Shown here piece by piece: positions 25,623 to 33,440 of a stretch of DNA of 64,000 nt. Source of the stretch: Sinisalibacter lacisalsi (GTDB lineage: Bacteria > Pseudomonadota > Alphaproteobacteria > Rhodobacterales > Rhodobacteraceae). The DNA is taken from assembly GCF_014640115.1 (NCBI RefSeq), contig NZ_BMGI01000001.1:1076501-1140500 (forward strand), written 5' to 3'. The notes beneath the pieces were generated by a model. That model was given only the letters and a program-made list of their open reading frames with translations, was not told the DNA's origin and did no database searches. The translations under genes and the position numbers were made by a program. Within the stretch, counting starts at the first letter, position 1; every line of letters starts with the position of its first letter.

Positions 25623-26873
25623 ATGAAACATGCCGCAATCCAGATCGACGAGGGAACCGACGACGACCGCCCGCAGGCGCCGTCGAGCGTCCGCGTGCCG
25701 CACCTGACGGCGGCCGCGTTCTGCCTGACGGCCGCGACGCGTGGCGCGATCGAGCGTGCGAGCTCGGATCGTCGGCTGACCCGGGTCAAGACGGAGGTGA
25801 GCGACGGCGGGATCGCCCGGTTGCGCCGGGCCTTCGAAACCCGTCCGACGCCGTCTCTCCTGGTCGTCGAGGTCTCGACCACCGGTGAAGCCCTGTTGAA
25901 CGAACTCGATGCGCTGGCCGAGATTTGCGATCCCGAAACCAAGGTGGTGGTGATCGGCGCCGAGAACGATATCGCCCTTTACCGCAAACTGATGAAGCGG
26001 GGGATTGCGGAGTATCTCGTCGGCACGATCACGCCTCTCGCCTATGTCGCGACGGTCCAGAAGCTGTTCGGGCAGGAGTCGGCGACGAAGCTCGGAAAAG
26101 TCTATGCCTTCGTCGGCGCCAAGGGCGGGGTCGGCGCCTCGACCCTTGCACAGAACGTCGCCTGGACCCTTGCCGAGGAACAGGCCAGCCAGACGTTGCT
26201 GCTCGATCTCGATTTCAGGTTCGGATCGGCCGCGGTCAACCTCGACCTGAAACCGGTGACGGGGCTGGAGAAATACGTTGGCGAGCCCGACAAGCTCGAC
26301 GCGGCCCTTCTCGACCGGCTGATCGTGCAGCGCGGCGAATACCTGAGCGTTCTGCCCGGTTTCGACGACGCGCTCGGCGATGTCGATCCCGCGCCGAATG
26401 CGGTCGAGCGGCTGATCGAGATCGCCCGGGCGTCGTTCCCGCACGTGGTGGTCGATCTGCCGCACGAGTGGTCGTCCGCCAGCCGCGATGCCCTGACATC
26501 GGCGGACGAGGTGATCGTCGTCGCCGCGCCCGATCTGCCAAACCTGCGCAACACGCGGGCGCTCATGGAGCGGCTGCGCGCGCTGCGCCCGAACGATGCG
26601 CCGCCGCGGGTCATCCTCAACGGCTGCCGGGTGCCCCGGCGCAAGGAAATCGCCGCCGACAAGTTCGCCAAGAGCATCGGCGTCGAGGCTTGCGCGACCA
26701 TCGCCTTCGATCCGGCGACGTTCGGAGCCGCCGCGGCCGAAGGGCGCGCGATCCGTGAACAGGCGCCGCGCAGCAAGGCGCAAGGCTCCGTTCGTGACCT
26801 CGCGTGGAAACTGACCGGGCCAGGCAGGGTGCGGCCGCGCGGCCGGCTGCGCACGCTGCTCGGACTTGGCTGA
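25623..26873 (+). CDS. cpaE: Pilus assembly protein CpaE/TadZ (MinD/ParA-type ATPase)
   Basis: A 416-residue protein that marks the pole or site for Tad pilus assembly. An atypical receiver-like N-terminal domain (about 25-150) precedes a ParA/MinD fold. The deviant Walker A is GAKGGVGAST (165-174), followed by LLLDLDFRFGSAAVNLDL and VVVDLPHEWSS. The ATG at 25623 with AAAGGA at 25610-25615 is preferred over a TTG at 25605. It starts 41 bases after cpaB and is followed by the CpaF ATPase, its usual partner. Confidence 0.93.
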   Translation: MKHAAIQIDEGTDDDRPQAPSSVRVPHLTAAAFCLTAATRGAIERASSDRRLTRVKTEVSDGGIARLRRAFETRPTPSLLVVEVSTTGEALLNELDALAEICDPETKVVVIGAENDIALYRKLMKRGIAEYLVGTITPLAYVATVQKLFGQESATKLGKVYAFVGAKGGVGASTLAQNVAWTLAEEQASQTLLLDLDFRFGSAAVNLDLKPVTGLEKYVGEPDKLDAALLDRLIVQRGEYLSVLPGFDDALGDVDPAPNAVERLIEIARASFPHVVVDLPHEWSSASRDALTSADEVIVVAAPDLPNLRNTRALMERLRALRPNDAPPRVILNGCRVPRRKEIAADKFAKSIGVEACATIAFDPATFGAAAAEGRAIREQAPRSKAQGSVRDLAWKLTGPGRVRPRGRLRTLLGLG

Positions 26874-26917
26874 AAGAGAAACCGCATCACCCCCACCCGC
26901 AACCTGAGAGAACCCTG

Positions 26918-28390
26918 ATGTCAAAACCCTTTGGAAAACGAACGGCGCTGAACAATGCGCAGGAGGTTCCGCCGTCCGTCTCCGAGAGGAAGCGGGCAGC
27001 AGGGGAGCCCGAGCGTCGTTCGAACAGCCCGGCCCCCCGGCTGACGCGGCCGCAGGAAGCGCCGGTGCCGCAACGGCCCGTCGTGGCGACGGTGACGTCG
27101 CCGGAAACCGCCGCCGAATACGCCGACCTGAAGAAGGAGATCTTCGGCGCGCTGATCGAGTCGATCAACATCACCGAACTCGGCCGGCTGGATCTGCAGG
27201 CCGCCCGGCGCGAGGTGGGCGGCGTTGTGAGCGAGATCCTGGCCGCCAAGCGCGCGGTGCTGTCGACCAGCGAGCAAGCCGAGCTGACGGAGGAAATCTG
27301 CAACGACGTCCTCGGTTACGGCCCCCTGGAGCCACTCCTGGCGCGCGACGACATCGCCGATATCATGGTGAACGGCACCGACCGCATCTACATTGAGGTG
27401 GGCGGCAAGGTGCTGCAGACGAACATCCGCTTTCGCGACAACGAACAGCTCCTCAACATCTGCCAACGCATCGTCAGCCGCGTCGGTCGCCGTCTGGACG
27501 AGTCCAGCCCGATCTGCGACGCGCGTCTGCCGGATGGCAGCCGTGTCAACGCGATCGTGCCGCCGCTGGCGATCGACGGCCCGAGCCTGACGATCCGGCG
27601 GTTCAAGAAGGACAAGCTGCGCCTCGACCAACTCGTCGAGTTCGGGTCGATCACGCCCGAAGGCGCCGAGATCCTCAAGATCATCGGCAAGGTTCGCTGC
27701 AACGTGCTGATCTCGGGCGGCACCGGGTCCGGCAAGACGACACTTCTGAACTGCCTCACGAAATACGTGGGCGAGGACGAGCGGATCGTCACCTGCGAGG
27801 ATTCGGCGGAGCTTCAGCTTCAGCAGCCGCACGTGGTCCGGCTCGAAACCCGGCCGGCGAACGTCGAGGGCACCGGCGAGGTGACGATGCGCGACCTGGT
27901 GAAGAACTGCCTGCGCATGCGCCCCGAGCGGATCATCGTCGGCGAGGTGCGCGGCCCCGAGGCCTTCGATCTGCTTCAGGCGATGAACACCGGCCACGAC
28001 GGTTCGATGGGCACGCTGCACGCCAACAACCCGCGCGAGGCGCTTTCGCGCCTGGGCGCGATGATCACGATGGGCGGCTTCGACCTGCCGTCGCAGACGA
28101 TCCTGCAGATGGCGGTCTCGTCCATCGACGTCATCATCCAGGCCGCGCGCCTGCGCGATGGCTCGCGGCGGATCACCCACATTACCGAAGTGCTGGGCAT
28201 GGAGGGCGAGGTCCCGATCCTGCAGGACATCTTTGTCTACAAGATGCTCGGCGAAGACGAGGACGGGCAGATTGTTGGTCGCCATCAATCCACCGGCATC
28301 GGGCGACCGGCGTTCTGGGACCGGGCCCGGAATTTCGGAGAAGACGAACGACTGGCGCGCGCGCTCGAAGCGTCCGCGGTCTCGAACTGA
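26918..28390 (+). CDS. cpaF: Pilus assembly ATPase CpaF/TadA
   Basis: A 490-residue type II/IV secretion ATPase that drives pilin polymerisation at the inner membrane. After a disordered, basic first 55 residues, the N-terminal domain includes [21 protein letters not shown]. Walker A is [13 protein letters not shown] (about 267-279), the Asp box [18 protein letters not shown], Walker [20 protein letters not shown] and the His box [14 protein letters not shown] are all intact. The ATG at 26918 is used because earlier in-frame codons overlap cpaE. It should be active, so energy supply for the pilus is present. Confidence 0.95.
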   Translation: MSKPFGKRTALNNAQEVPPSVSERKRAAGEPERRSNSPAPRLTRPQEAPVPQRPVVATVTSPETAAEYADLKKEIFGALIESINITELGRLDLQAARREVGGVVSEILAAKRAVLSTSEQAELTEEICNDVLGYGPLEPLLARDDIADIMVNGTDRIYIEVGGKVLQTNIRFRDNEQLLNICQRIVSRVGRRLDESSPICDARLPDGSRVNAIVPPLAIDGPSLTIRRFKKDKLRLDQLVEFGSITPEGAEILKIIGKVRCNVLISGGTGSGKTTLLNCLTKYVGEDERIVTCEDSAELQLQQPHVVRLETRPANVEGTGEVTMRDLVKNCLRMRPERIIVGEVRGPEAFDLLQAMNTGHDGSMGTLHANNPREALSRLGAMITMGGFDLPSQTILQMAVSSIDVIIQAARLRDGSRRITHITEVLGMEGEVPILQDIFVYKMLGEDEDGQIVGRHQSTGIGRPAFWDRARNFGEDERLARALEASAVSN

Positions 28391-28398
28391 AGCAGCAC

Positions 28399-29406
28399 AT
28401 GGCAGAGGATATGGCCCAATTCGATCTCTCACTCCTGATCCTGCCGCTCGTCGCGCTGGCGGTGGCCGGGCTGATGCTGACGCTCTTTCTGCCCTTGATC
28501 GAGGCGCGCGAGCGGCGTCAGCGCCGGATCTCGCTGGCGCTGGGCGCAGGCCGCAGCGAAAGCGGGCCCGCCGCCGTCGGCGGGAAGGCGGCGACCCGCC
28601 GCAAGGCGATCGAGAAGACGTTGAAAGAGATCGAGGAACGGCACAAGGCGCGCAGGAACCAGCGGCGCCGGCCGGGTCTCGAGCGGCGTTTGCGCGAGGC
28701 GGGCCTCGGCTGGAAACCCTTTGGCTACTGGCTGATCTGCGCGGTCACAGGTGCCGCCGCCTTCGCCATCTCGCTGGGCACCGGGCCGCTGATCGCCGTC
28801 GGCATCGGTCTGGCCGCCGGGCTGGGATTGCCGCACCTCTACGTCGAGTTCCTGCTGCGGCGGCGGCTGGCCGCATTCGCCGCGGGCTTTCCCGACGTGA
28901 TCGACGTGATTGTCCGGGGCGTTCGCGCGGGGCGTCCGCTGGCGGATTGCCTGGCCATCGTCGCGGCCGACACCGAGGAACCGATCCGCAGCGAATTCCG
29001 GCTGGTCGTCGAGGACCAGTCCGTGGGTGTTCCCGTCCAGGAGGCGGTCGACCGGCTGGCCCATCGGGTGCCGCTTCAGGAAGTCGGGTTTCTGGCCATC
29101 GTGGTCTCGATCCAGAACCGCGCCGGCGGCAGCCTCACCGAGGCGCTCAGCAACCTGTCGACGGTTCTGCGCGGGCGCCGTCAGCTGCACGCGAAGGTCA
29201 AGTCGATGAGCGCGGAGGCCAAGACCTCGGCAGGGATCATCGGCTCGCTTCCGGTGATCGTGGCGGGCCTCGTTCACCTGACGAGCCCCGAGTATCTCGC
29301 GGTTCTCTACCAAACCAATCTCGGCCTCACCGTGCTTGCCGCCTGCGCCACCTGGATGGCGATCGGAGTCTTCGTGATGCGCCAGATGATCAACTTCGAC
29401 ATGTGA
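28399..29406 (+). CDS. tadB: Pilus assembly inner-membrane protein TadB
   Basis: A 335-residue platform protein of the GspF/TadB family. A hydrophobic N-terminal helix (about 11-32) is followed by a basic cytoplasmic loop, two membrane segments (about 112-150), the GspF domain (FAAGFPDVIDVIVRGVRAGRPLADCLAIVA...EDQSVGVPVQEAVDRLAHRVP...VSIQNRAGGSLTEAL) and a last pair of helices. It starts 8 bases after cpaF. An in-frame ATG at 28411 is an alternative start. Confidence 0.94.
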   Translation: MAEDMAQFDLSLLILPLVALAVAGLMLTLFLPLIEARERRQRRISLALGAGRSESGPAAVGGKAATRRKAIEKTLKEIEERHKARRNQRRRPGLERRLREAGLGWKPFGYWLICAVTGAAAFAISLGTGPLIAVGIGLAAGLGLPHLYVEFLLRRRLAAFAAGFPDVIDVIVRGVRAGRPLADCLAIVAADTEEPIRSEFRLVVEDQSVGVPVQEAVDRLAHRVPLQEVGFLAIVVSIQNRAGGSLTEALSNLSTVLRGRRQLHAKVKSMSAEAKTSAGIIGSLPVIVAGLVHLTSPEYLAVLYQTNLGLTVLAACATWMAIGVFVMRQMINFDM

Positions 29407-29418
29407 GGGAGACAGGAC

Positions 29419-30396
29419 ATGCCTTTTGAACTGACGACCCCGCAGGTCCAGCAGGCGATGATCATGCTCACGGCGCTCGCGACCGTCGCCGCCGTCCTGG
29501 TCGCCGCGTGGCCCTGGATCGCCCGCGACCGGATGGCGGAGCGGATCAGGCTGGTCGAGAAGGGGCCCCGGCAAGCGCCCCGCGACGCGCGGGCGCGCAG
29601 CGGCGCGCATGGCGCCGCGCGCTCGCTCCTCTTCGCCAAGGAGCCGAACCGGATCTTCGCCGGGATCGTGGAAAGGCTGAGCCTGGCACGTTTGACCGAC
29701 GAAGGCGGGGCATCGAAGCTTCTGCGGATGGCGGGCCTGCGCGGACAGGCCCCGCTGGTGGCCTTTCTCGCCTCGCGGCTGATCGCGGCGGTGGCGATGC
29801 CGGGTATCGCCTTCGCCTATATCACGCTCGTGGTGCAGCCGGACCTGCCGCTGCCGATCATCGCCGCCATGGCGTCGGTGGGCGCTGCCATCGGGTTCTG
29901 GCTGCCCAAACTCTATGTCCACAACCTGATCGCCAAGCGGCAGAGCAGCCTGCGCCGCAGCTGGCCCGACGCGCTCGACCTTCTGCTGATCTGCGTCGAG
30001 TCGGGGATGAGCAGCGAGAGCGCCTTTCGCAAGGTGGCCGAGGAGATCGGCGCGCAGTCGCGCGAACTGGCCGAGGAAATGTCGCTGACCACCGCCGAGC
30101 TCGCCTATCTTTCCGACCGCCGCCAGGCCTACGAAAACCTCGGCACGAGAACCGGGCTGGACAGCGTCAAGGCCACGGTCATCGGCCTGATCCAGTCCGA
30201 GAAATACGGCACCTCGCTGGGTCAGACTCTCCGGGTTCTGGCCAAGGAGAGCCGCGACTTCCGCATGGCCGCGGCCGAGAAGAAGGCGGCGTCGCTCCCG
30301 CCCAAGCTGACGGTTCCGATGATCCTGTTCTTCCTGCCGGTTCTGTTCGCGGTGATCGCGACTCCGGCGGTCATTCAAGCGGTCGGGGGGCCATGA
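29419..30396 (+). CDS. tadC: Pilus assembly inner-membrane protein TadC
   Basis: A 325-residue second GspF-type platform protein, the usual partner of TadB. One N-terminal helix (about 11-32), a pair of helices near 115-160, the GspF region (RRSWPDALDLLLICVESGMSSESAFRKVAEEIG...LGTRTGLDSVKATVIGLIQSEKYGTSLGQTLRVLAKESRDFRMAAAEKKAA) and a C-terminal helix (VPMILFFLPVLFAVIATPAVI) are visible. GGGAGA at 29407-29412 is its ribosome site. It is the last gene of the plus-strand tad unit; no tadD or cpaC/cpaD gene follows. Confidence 0.94.
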   Translation: MPFELTTPQVQQAMIMLTALATVAAVLVAAWPWIARDRMAERIRLVEKGPRQAPRDARARSGAHGAARSLLFAKEPNRIFAGIVERLSLARLTDEGGASKLLRMAGLRGQAPLVAFLASRLIAAVAMPGIAFAYITLVVQPDLPLPIIAAMASVGAAIGFWLPKLYVHNLIAKRQSSLRRSWPDALDLLLICVESGMSSESAFRKVAEEIGAQSRELAEEMSLTTAELAYLSDRRQAYENLGTRTGLDSVKATVIGLIQSEKYGTSLGQTLRVLAKESRDFRMAAAEKKAASLPPKLTVPMILFFLPVLFAVIATPAVIQAVGGP

Positions 30397-30497
30397 CAAT
30401 GACGGTTCCAACCAACGCGACCGGCTTCAATGCCGCAACCGGCCCGTCCGGTTATCCATCGGGCCGCGCGCCAGTCGGCGAAGCCCGCGTATGCCGT

Positions 30498-30854
30498 TCA
30501 CCCCGGCGGGTTCTCTGCAACGCGCGCCGCCTGCCGCGTCCAGCGTTCGAGAGCGGCGGCGATGCCGTGGCCTTGCCGCACCGCTTCGTCGAGATCGGCG
30601 GACGCTTCCGCGAGCGCGGGAAAACCGAAGAGTCCGGCCCGACCGGCGGTCTGGTGAGCCAACTCGCGCAGCGTTGCGTGATCGGGCCGATCCGTTCCGA
30701 TCCGGGCGAGCTGCCCGGCCAGATCGCTGCGAAACGTGCAAAGGCGGTTCCGCGCCCCCTCGGTGCCGAACACCGCGCAGGCCTCCTTCCAGGCATCCCG
30801 GTCCTGCACGTTTTCAACTGCTTGCCGGCTCCGGTCGCGTTCCAACATGCGCAT
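30498..30854 (-). CDS. Hpt-domain phosphotransfer protein
   Basis: A 118-residue helical protein whose second half carries an Hpt-type motif: LRELAHQTAGRAGLFGFPALAEASADLDEAV (about 62-92). This matches the H-x-L-K-G-x-A-x2-x-G-x3-L pattern around the phosphorylatable His (near 67), although the canonical Lys and Gly after His are Thr and Gly with a shift. The first half is basic and carries two cysteines. It is convergent with tadC (gap 101 bases). It could link the hybrid kinase at 19887-23885 to the response regulators near 15-16 kb. Two ATGs (30854 and 30848) are possible. Confidence 0.6.
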   Translation of the reverse strand: MRMLERDRSRQAVENVQDRDAWKEACAVFGTEGARNRLCTFRSDLAGQLARIGTDRPDHATLRELAHQTAGRAGLFGFPALAEASADLDEAVRQGHGIAAALERWTRQAARVAENPPG

Positions 30855-30904
30855 TCCCGTTCGGTTCCTTTCAACAAGTTATTCAAAAAATGCGGGGAAT
30901 TACA

Positions 30905-31177
30905 ATGAAATACCCGAAATTTCTCGTGCCGGTGAAAGCCACGCTCGAAAACGGAAGCCAGCACTTCGGCGGCGTCCATGTCCGGCAGAACCAGCGAATT
31001 CTCGATGTGCTTTGCGACGAACGGTCTTTCATCCCGTTCAAGCTGCGCGAACGGACCGTTCTGCTGAACAAGTCCAAGCTGGTGCAGCTGGACCTGCTGG
31101 ACCTGACCGAGATCGGGGAAATGAAGGACGTGCTGCCCGAATTCGATCTGAACTACCTGAACGCGAACGACTGGTGA
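30905..31177 (+). CDS. Small conserved-looking hypothetical protein
   Basis: A 90-residue soluble protein with no membrane segment or signal peptide and no family recognised with confidence. It looks like an all-beta fold: KFLVPVKATLENGSQHFGGVHVRQNQRILDVLCDERSFIPFKLRERTVLLNKSKLVQLDL. Similar short proteins with an ERSFIPF-type motif occur in Alphaproteobacteria and may be PilZ- or Hfq-like in shape, but this is a guess. GGGGAA at 30893-30898 supports the ATG at 30905. It is divergent from the Hpt gene and 54 bases ahead of the GGDEF gene, so it is probably in that unit. Confidence 0.7.
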   Translation: MKYPKFLVPVKATLENGSQHFGGVHVRQNQRILDVLCDERSFIPFKLRERTVLLNKSKLVQLDLLDLTEIGEMKDVLPEFDLNYLNANDW

Positions 31178-31231
31178 AACTGACTGGGCGTCGTCCGCTT
31201 ACCCCCTCATGAAAGGGAGCGTTGACAGACC

Positions 31232-32209
31232 ATGACAACCAAACCTGACAAACTCGCGGACGAAGTTGGCCGGATGAAGGCTCTCATGCGCCTCGATGCG
31301 CAAACCTACAGTTCCGAAACCAGCTTCGATCTTATCACCAGGCTGCTCCAGCTCATCCTCGGGATGGAGATGGTCACCATCAGCCTGATCACTTCAGACA
31401 AGCAGATCCTGAGGGCGCAACAAGGGCTCGACATGGAGGAGAGTTCAAGGGAGGCGGCGTTCTGCAATATCGCGATCCGCAGTTACGAGCCGCTCGTGAT
31501 CGAAGACACGCACCAGGACGCGCGCGTGCGCGACAATCCTTTCGTGACGGGGCCGCCCTTCTTGCGCAGTTACATCGGCGCGCCGCTGACAACGGCGGAC
31601 GGATACAACCTGGGCACGATCTGTGCATTCGAAACCAAGCCCCGTCAGTTCACCGAGCGCGAGACCAGGATGATTGGCAAATGCGCCAAGCTCGTCATGG
31701 ACCAGTTGGAACTGCGCAGCCAGGCCAACCGGGATCCCCTCACCAAGGTCGCCAACCGGCGCAGCTTCGAGCGCGGACTGAACCGGGAACTGGCGCGGCT
31801 GCGCCGCCGCCCGGGCACCGCCGTCGTGGCCTTCCTCGACATCGACTACTTCAAGCGGGTGAACGACACCTACGGCCACCCGGTTGGCGACCGTGTCCTG
31901 CGCGAATTCGCCGCCCTCGTCTCGGAGCAATGCCGCGAGAACGACCGAGTCGCCCGCCTTGGCGGTGAGGAATTCGCCGTTTTGTTGCCGGACACCGATC
32001 TTCCGGCCGCCCGGATCTGGGCAGAACGCATGCGCTGGAAAGTATCCAAAACCCGGTTTGCCGGACGCGACGCCGTGAAGGTGACGGTGAGCGTGGGGCT
32101 GGCCGCGCTCGACGAAACGCAAACCTCGTCAGAAGCCATAACGCTCGCGGCCGACCAGGCCCTTCTGGAAGCGAAGCGGCTGGGGCGTAACCGCGTGGTC
32201 GCACCATGA
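31232..32209 (+). CDS. Diguanylate cyclase with N-terminal GAF domain
   Basis: A 325-residue cytoplasmic enzyme that makes c-di-GMP from GTP. The GAF-type sensor spans about 28-165 (SFDLITRLLQLILGMEMVTISLI...FVTGPPFLRSYIGAPLTTADGYNLGTICAFE). The GGDEF domain spans about 167-322 with FLDIDYFKRVND for metal binding and the catalytic GGEEF at 244-248. The inhibitory site RxxD is Arg235-Asp238, exactly five residues before GGEEF, so product inhibition is expected. It is followed by an EAL gene on the same strand. No secretion signal or membrane segment is visible. Confidence 0.94.
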   Translation: MTTKPDKLADEVGRMKALMRLDAQTYSSETSFDLITRLLQLILGMEMVTISLITSDKQILRAQQGLDMEESSREAAFCNIAIRSYEPLVIEDTHQDARVRDNPFVTGPPFLRSYIGAPLTTADGYNLGTICAFETKPRQFTERETRMIGKCAKLVMDQLELRSQANRDPLTKVANRRSFERGLNRELARLRRRPGTAVVAFLDIDYFKRVNDTYGHPVGDRVLREFAALVSEQCRENDRVARLGGEEFAVLLPDTDLPAARIWAERMRWKVSKTRFAGRDAVKVTVSVGLAALDETQTSSEAITLAADQALLEAKRLGRNRVVAP

Positions 32210-32292
32210 TGATGAGCCGCGCTTTTACATCGTCCGGACGTGTGTTGCCGCACCCGACTTCAAACTCGAGTTACATTCAAAAGGGAGCCGCG

Positions 32293-33075
32293 ATGAACGC
32301 GATGCAGCCGAAACCGGTAGAGACCGCCGATCTTACGAGAGCCTTCGAGAACGGCGACCTGCTGCTGCACTACCAGCCCCAGGTGAATGCCGAGCGACGC
32401 TGGCCCGAGATCCTCGGATACGAAGCGCTTTCGCGCTGGCCGCTCCCGGACGGGAGTTTCGTCCCGCCGGACCACTTCATTCCGGTGGCCGAGGCTTGCG
32501 GGCTGGTGACGGAGCTCGACATCTGGGTGATCGACTCGGTCTGCGAGGAGCTGGCCCGGACGAAGGCGGCCGGCGTGTCGCGCAGCATCGGCATATCGGC
32601 CAATGTCAGCACGGCGCAGTTCGGCCAGCGGTTCTTCGCGCAATCCGTGGCCGACATCCTGACCCGAACGCAAGTCGACCCGGCGCTCCTGACGCTGGAG
32701 ATCACCGAAAGGGCCGCCCTCGACCAGAACGAGGAGACGCGTGAGAACGTCTACGCGTTTCGCGAGATGGGTGTCTCACTGTCGCTCGACGATTTCGGCA
32801 CCGGCTACTCGTCGCTTCTCCACCTCAAGACGCTGCCGATCCAGGAGATCAAGCTCGACCGCAGCCTCGTCAGCGATCTCCCACAGCGGCAACGCGACGC
32901 GATGATCGTGAGCGCCACGATCGGCCTGGCATCGGCGCTGGGCCTGCGGGTGGTGGCGGAAGGTGTGGAGCTGGCGTCCCAGGCCAATTGGCTGCGGGCG
33001 AACGGCTGCCATTCGATCCAGGGGTTCCTTTACGGACACCCGGCTGCCCGACAGAGCGACGCGATCGCCGCCTGA
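32293..33075 (+). CDS. c-di-GMP phosphodiesterase (stand-alone EAL domain)
   Basis: A 260-residue single-domain EAL protein that should hydrolyse c-di-GMP to pGpG. All catalytic motifs are kept: EAL at 44-46 (GYEALSRW), NVS (104-106), LEITE (135-139), DDFGTGYSS (166-174), KLDR (187-190), EGVE and QGFLYGHP. GGGAG at 32283-32287 supports the ATG at 32293. It is 83 bases after the cyclase gene, which makes a synthesis/hydrolysis pair next to the Tad pilus genes. Confidence 0.94.
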   Translation: MNAMQPKPVETADLTRAFENGDLLLHYQPQVNAERRWPEILGYEALSRWPLPDGSFVPPDHFIPVAEACGLVTELDIWVIDSVCEELARTKAAGVSRSIGISANVSTAQFGQRFFAQSVADILTRTQVDPALLTLEITERAALDQNEETRENVYAFREMGVSLSLDDFGTGYSSLLHLKTLPIQEIKLDRSLVSDLPQRQRDAMIVSATIGLASALGLRVVAEGVELASQANWLRANGCHSIQGFLYGHPAARQSDAIAA

Positions 33076-33236
33076 CCCGCGCCGGCGGGACGGCCACGCG
33101 CGCCGTTTGAAGTGCCTTGACGTCAGACAATCGCCCGCCCGCGACCTGCCGCAGGAATGCGCGGGGTCGCGGGGCGAGGTGTTGATCCATGAAAAACCGC
33201 CCGTTCGACAGGGCGAAACCAAACTGGAGTAGATGA
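33076..33236. other. Intergenic region with an inverted repeat
   Basis: Between the EAL gene and the next small frame. The arms cccgcgacc (33138-33146) and ggtcgcggg (33165-33173) form a 9-bp stem with an 18-base loop, perhaps the end of the c-di-GMP unit. No T tract is present. Confidence 0.35.
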
Positions 33237-33440
33237 ATGGACCACTTTTTCAAATCGGACGGGAGCGAACGCGCGGTGACTGCCGAGCCGACGTTCGGCC
33301 CGCCCTGGCATGTGTTTCACACCGGCCCGCCCGATCTCCTTGAACTCGGGCCGCTGCCCGAGGCTGTCGCGGCGCCGAGCCGATACTCAGGCTGTTTCCC
33401 GCGTGCGGGGAACGGCGGCTTCCGCGGTGGAGCAAGCTGA
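33237..33440 (+). CDS. Possible small protein coupled to the RTX gene
   Basis: A 67-codon frame with a GGAG at 33224-33227 whose stop (TGA 33438-33440) shares a base with the ATG of the RTX-repeat gene, an arrangement typical of translational coupling. The sequence (MDHFFKSDGSERAV...PWHVFHTGPPDLLELGPLPEAV) is not recognised. It could be a genuine leader gene, or the N-terminal part of the RTX protein separated by a frameshift. Confidence is low. Confidence 0.4.
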   Translation: MDHFFKSDGSERAVTAEPTFGPPWHVFHTGPPDLLELGPLPEAVAAPSRYSGCFPRAGNGGFRGGAS

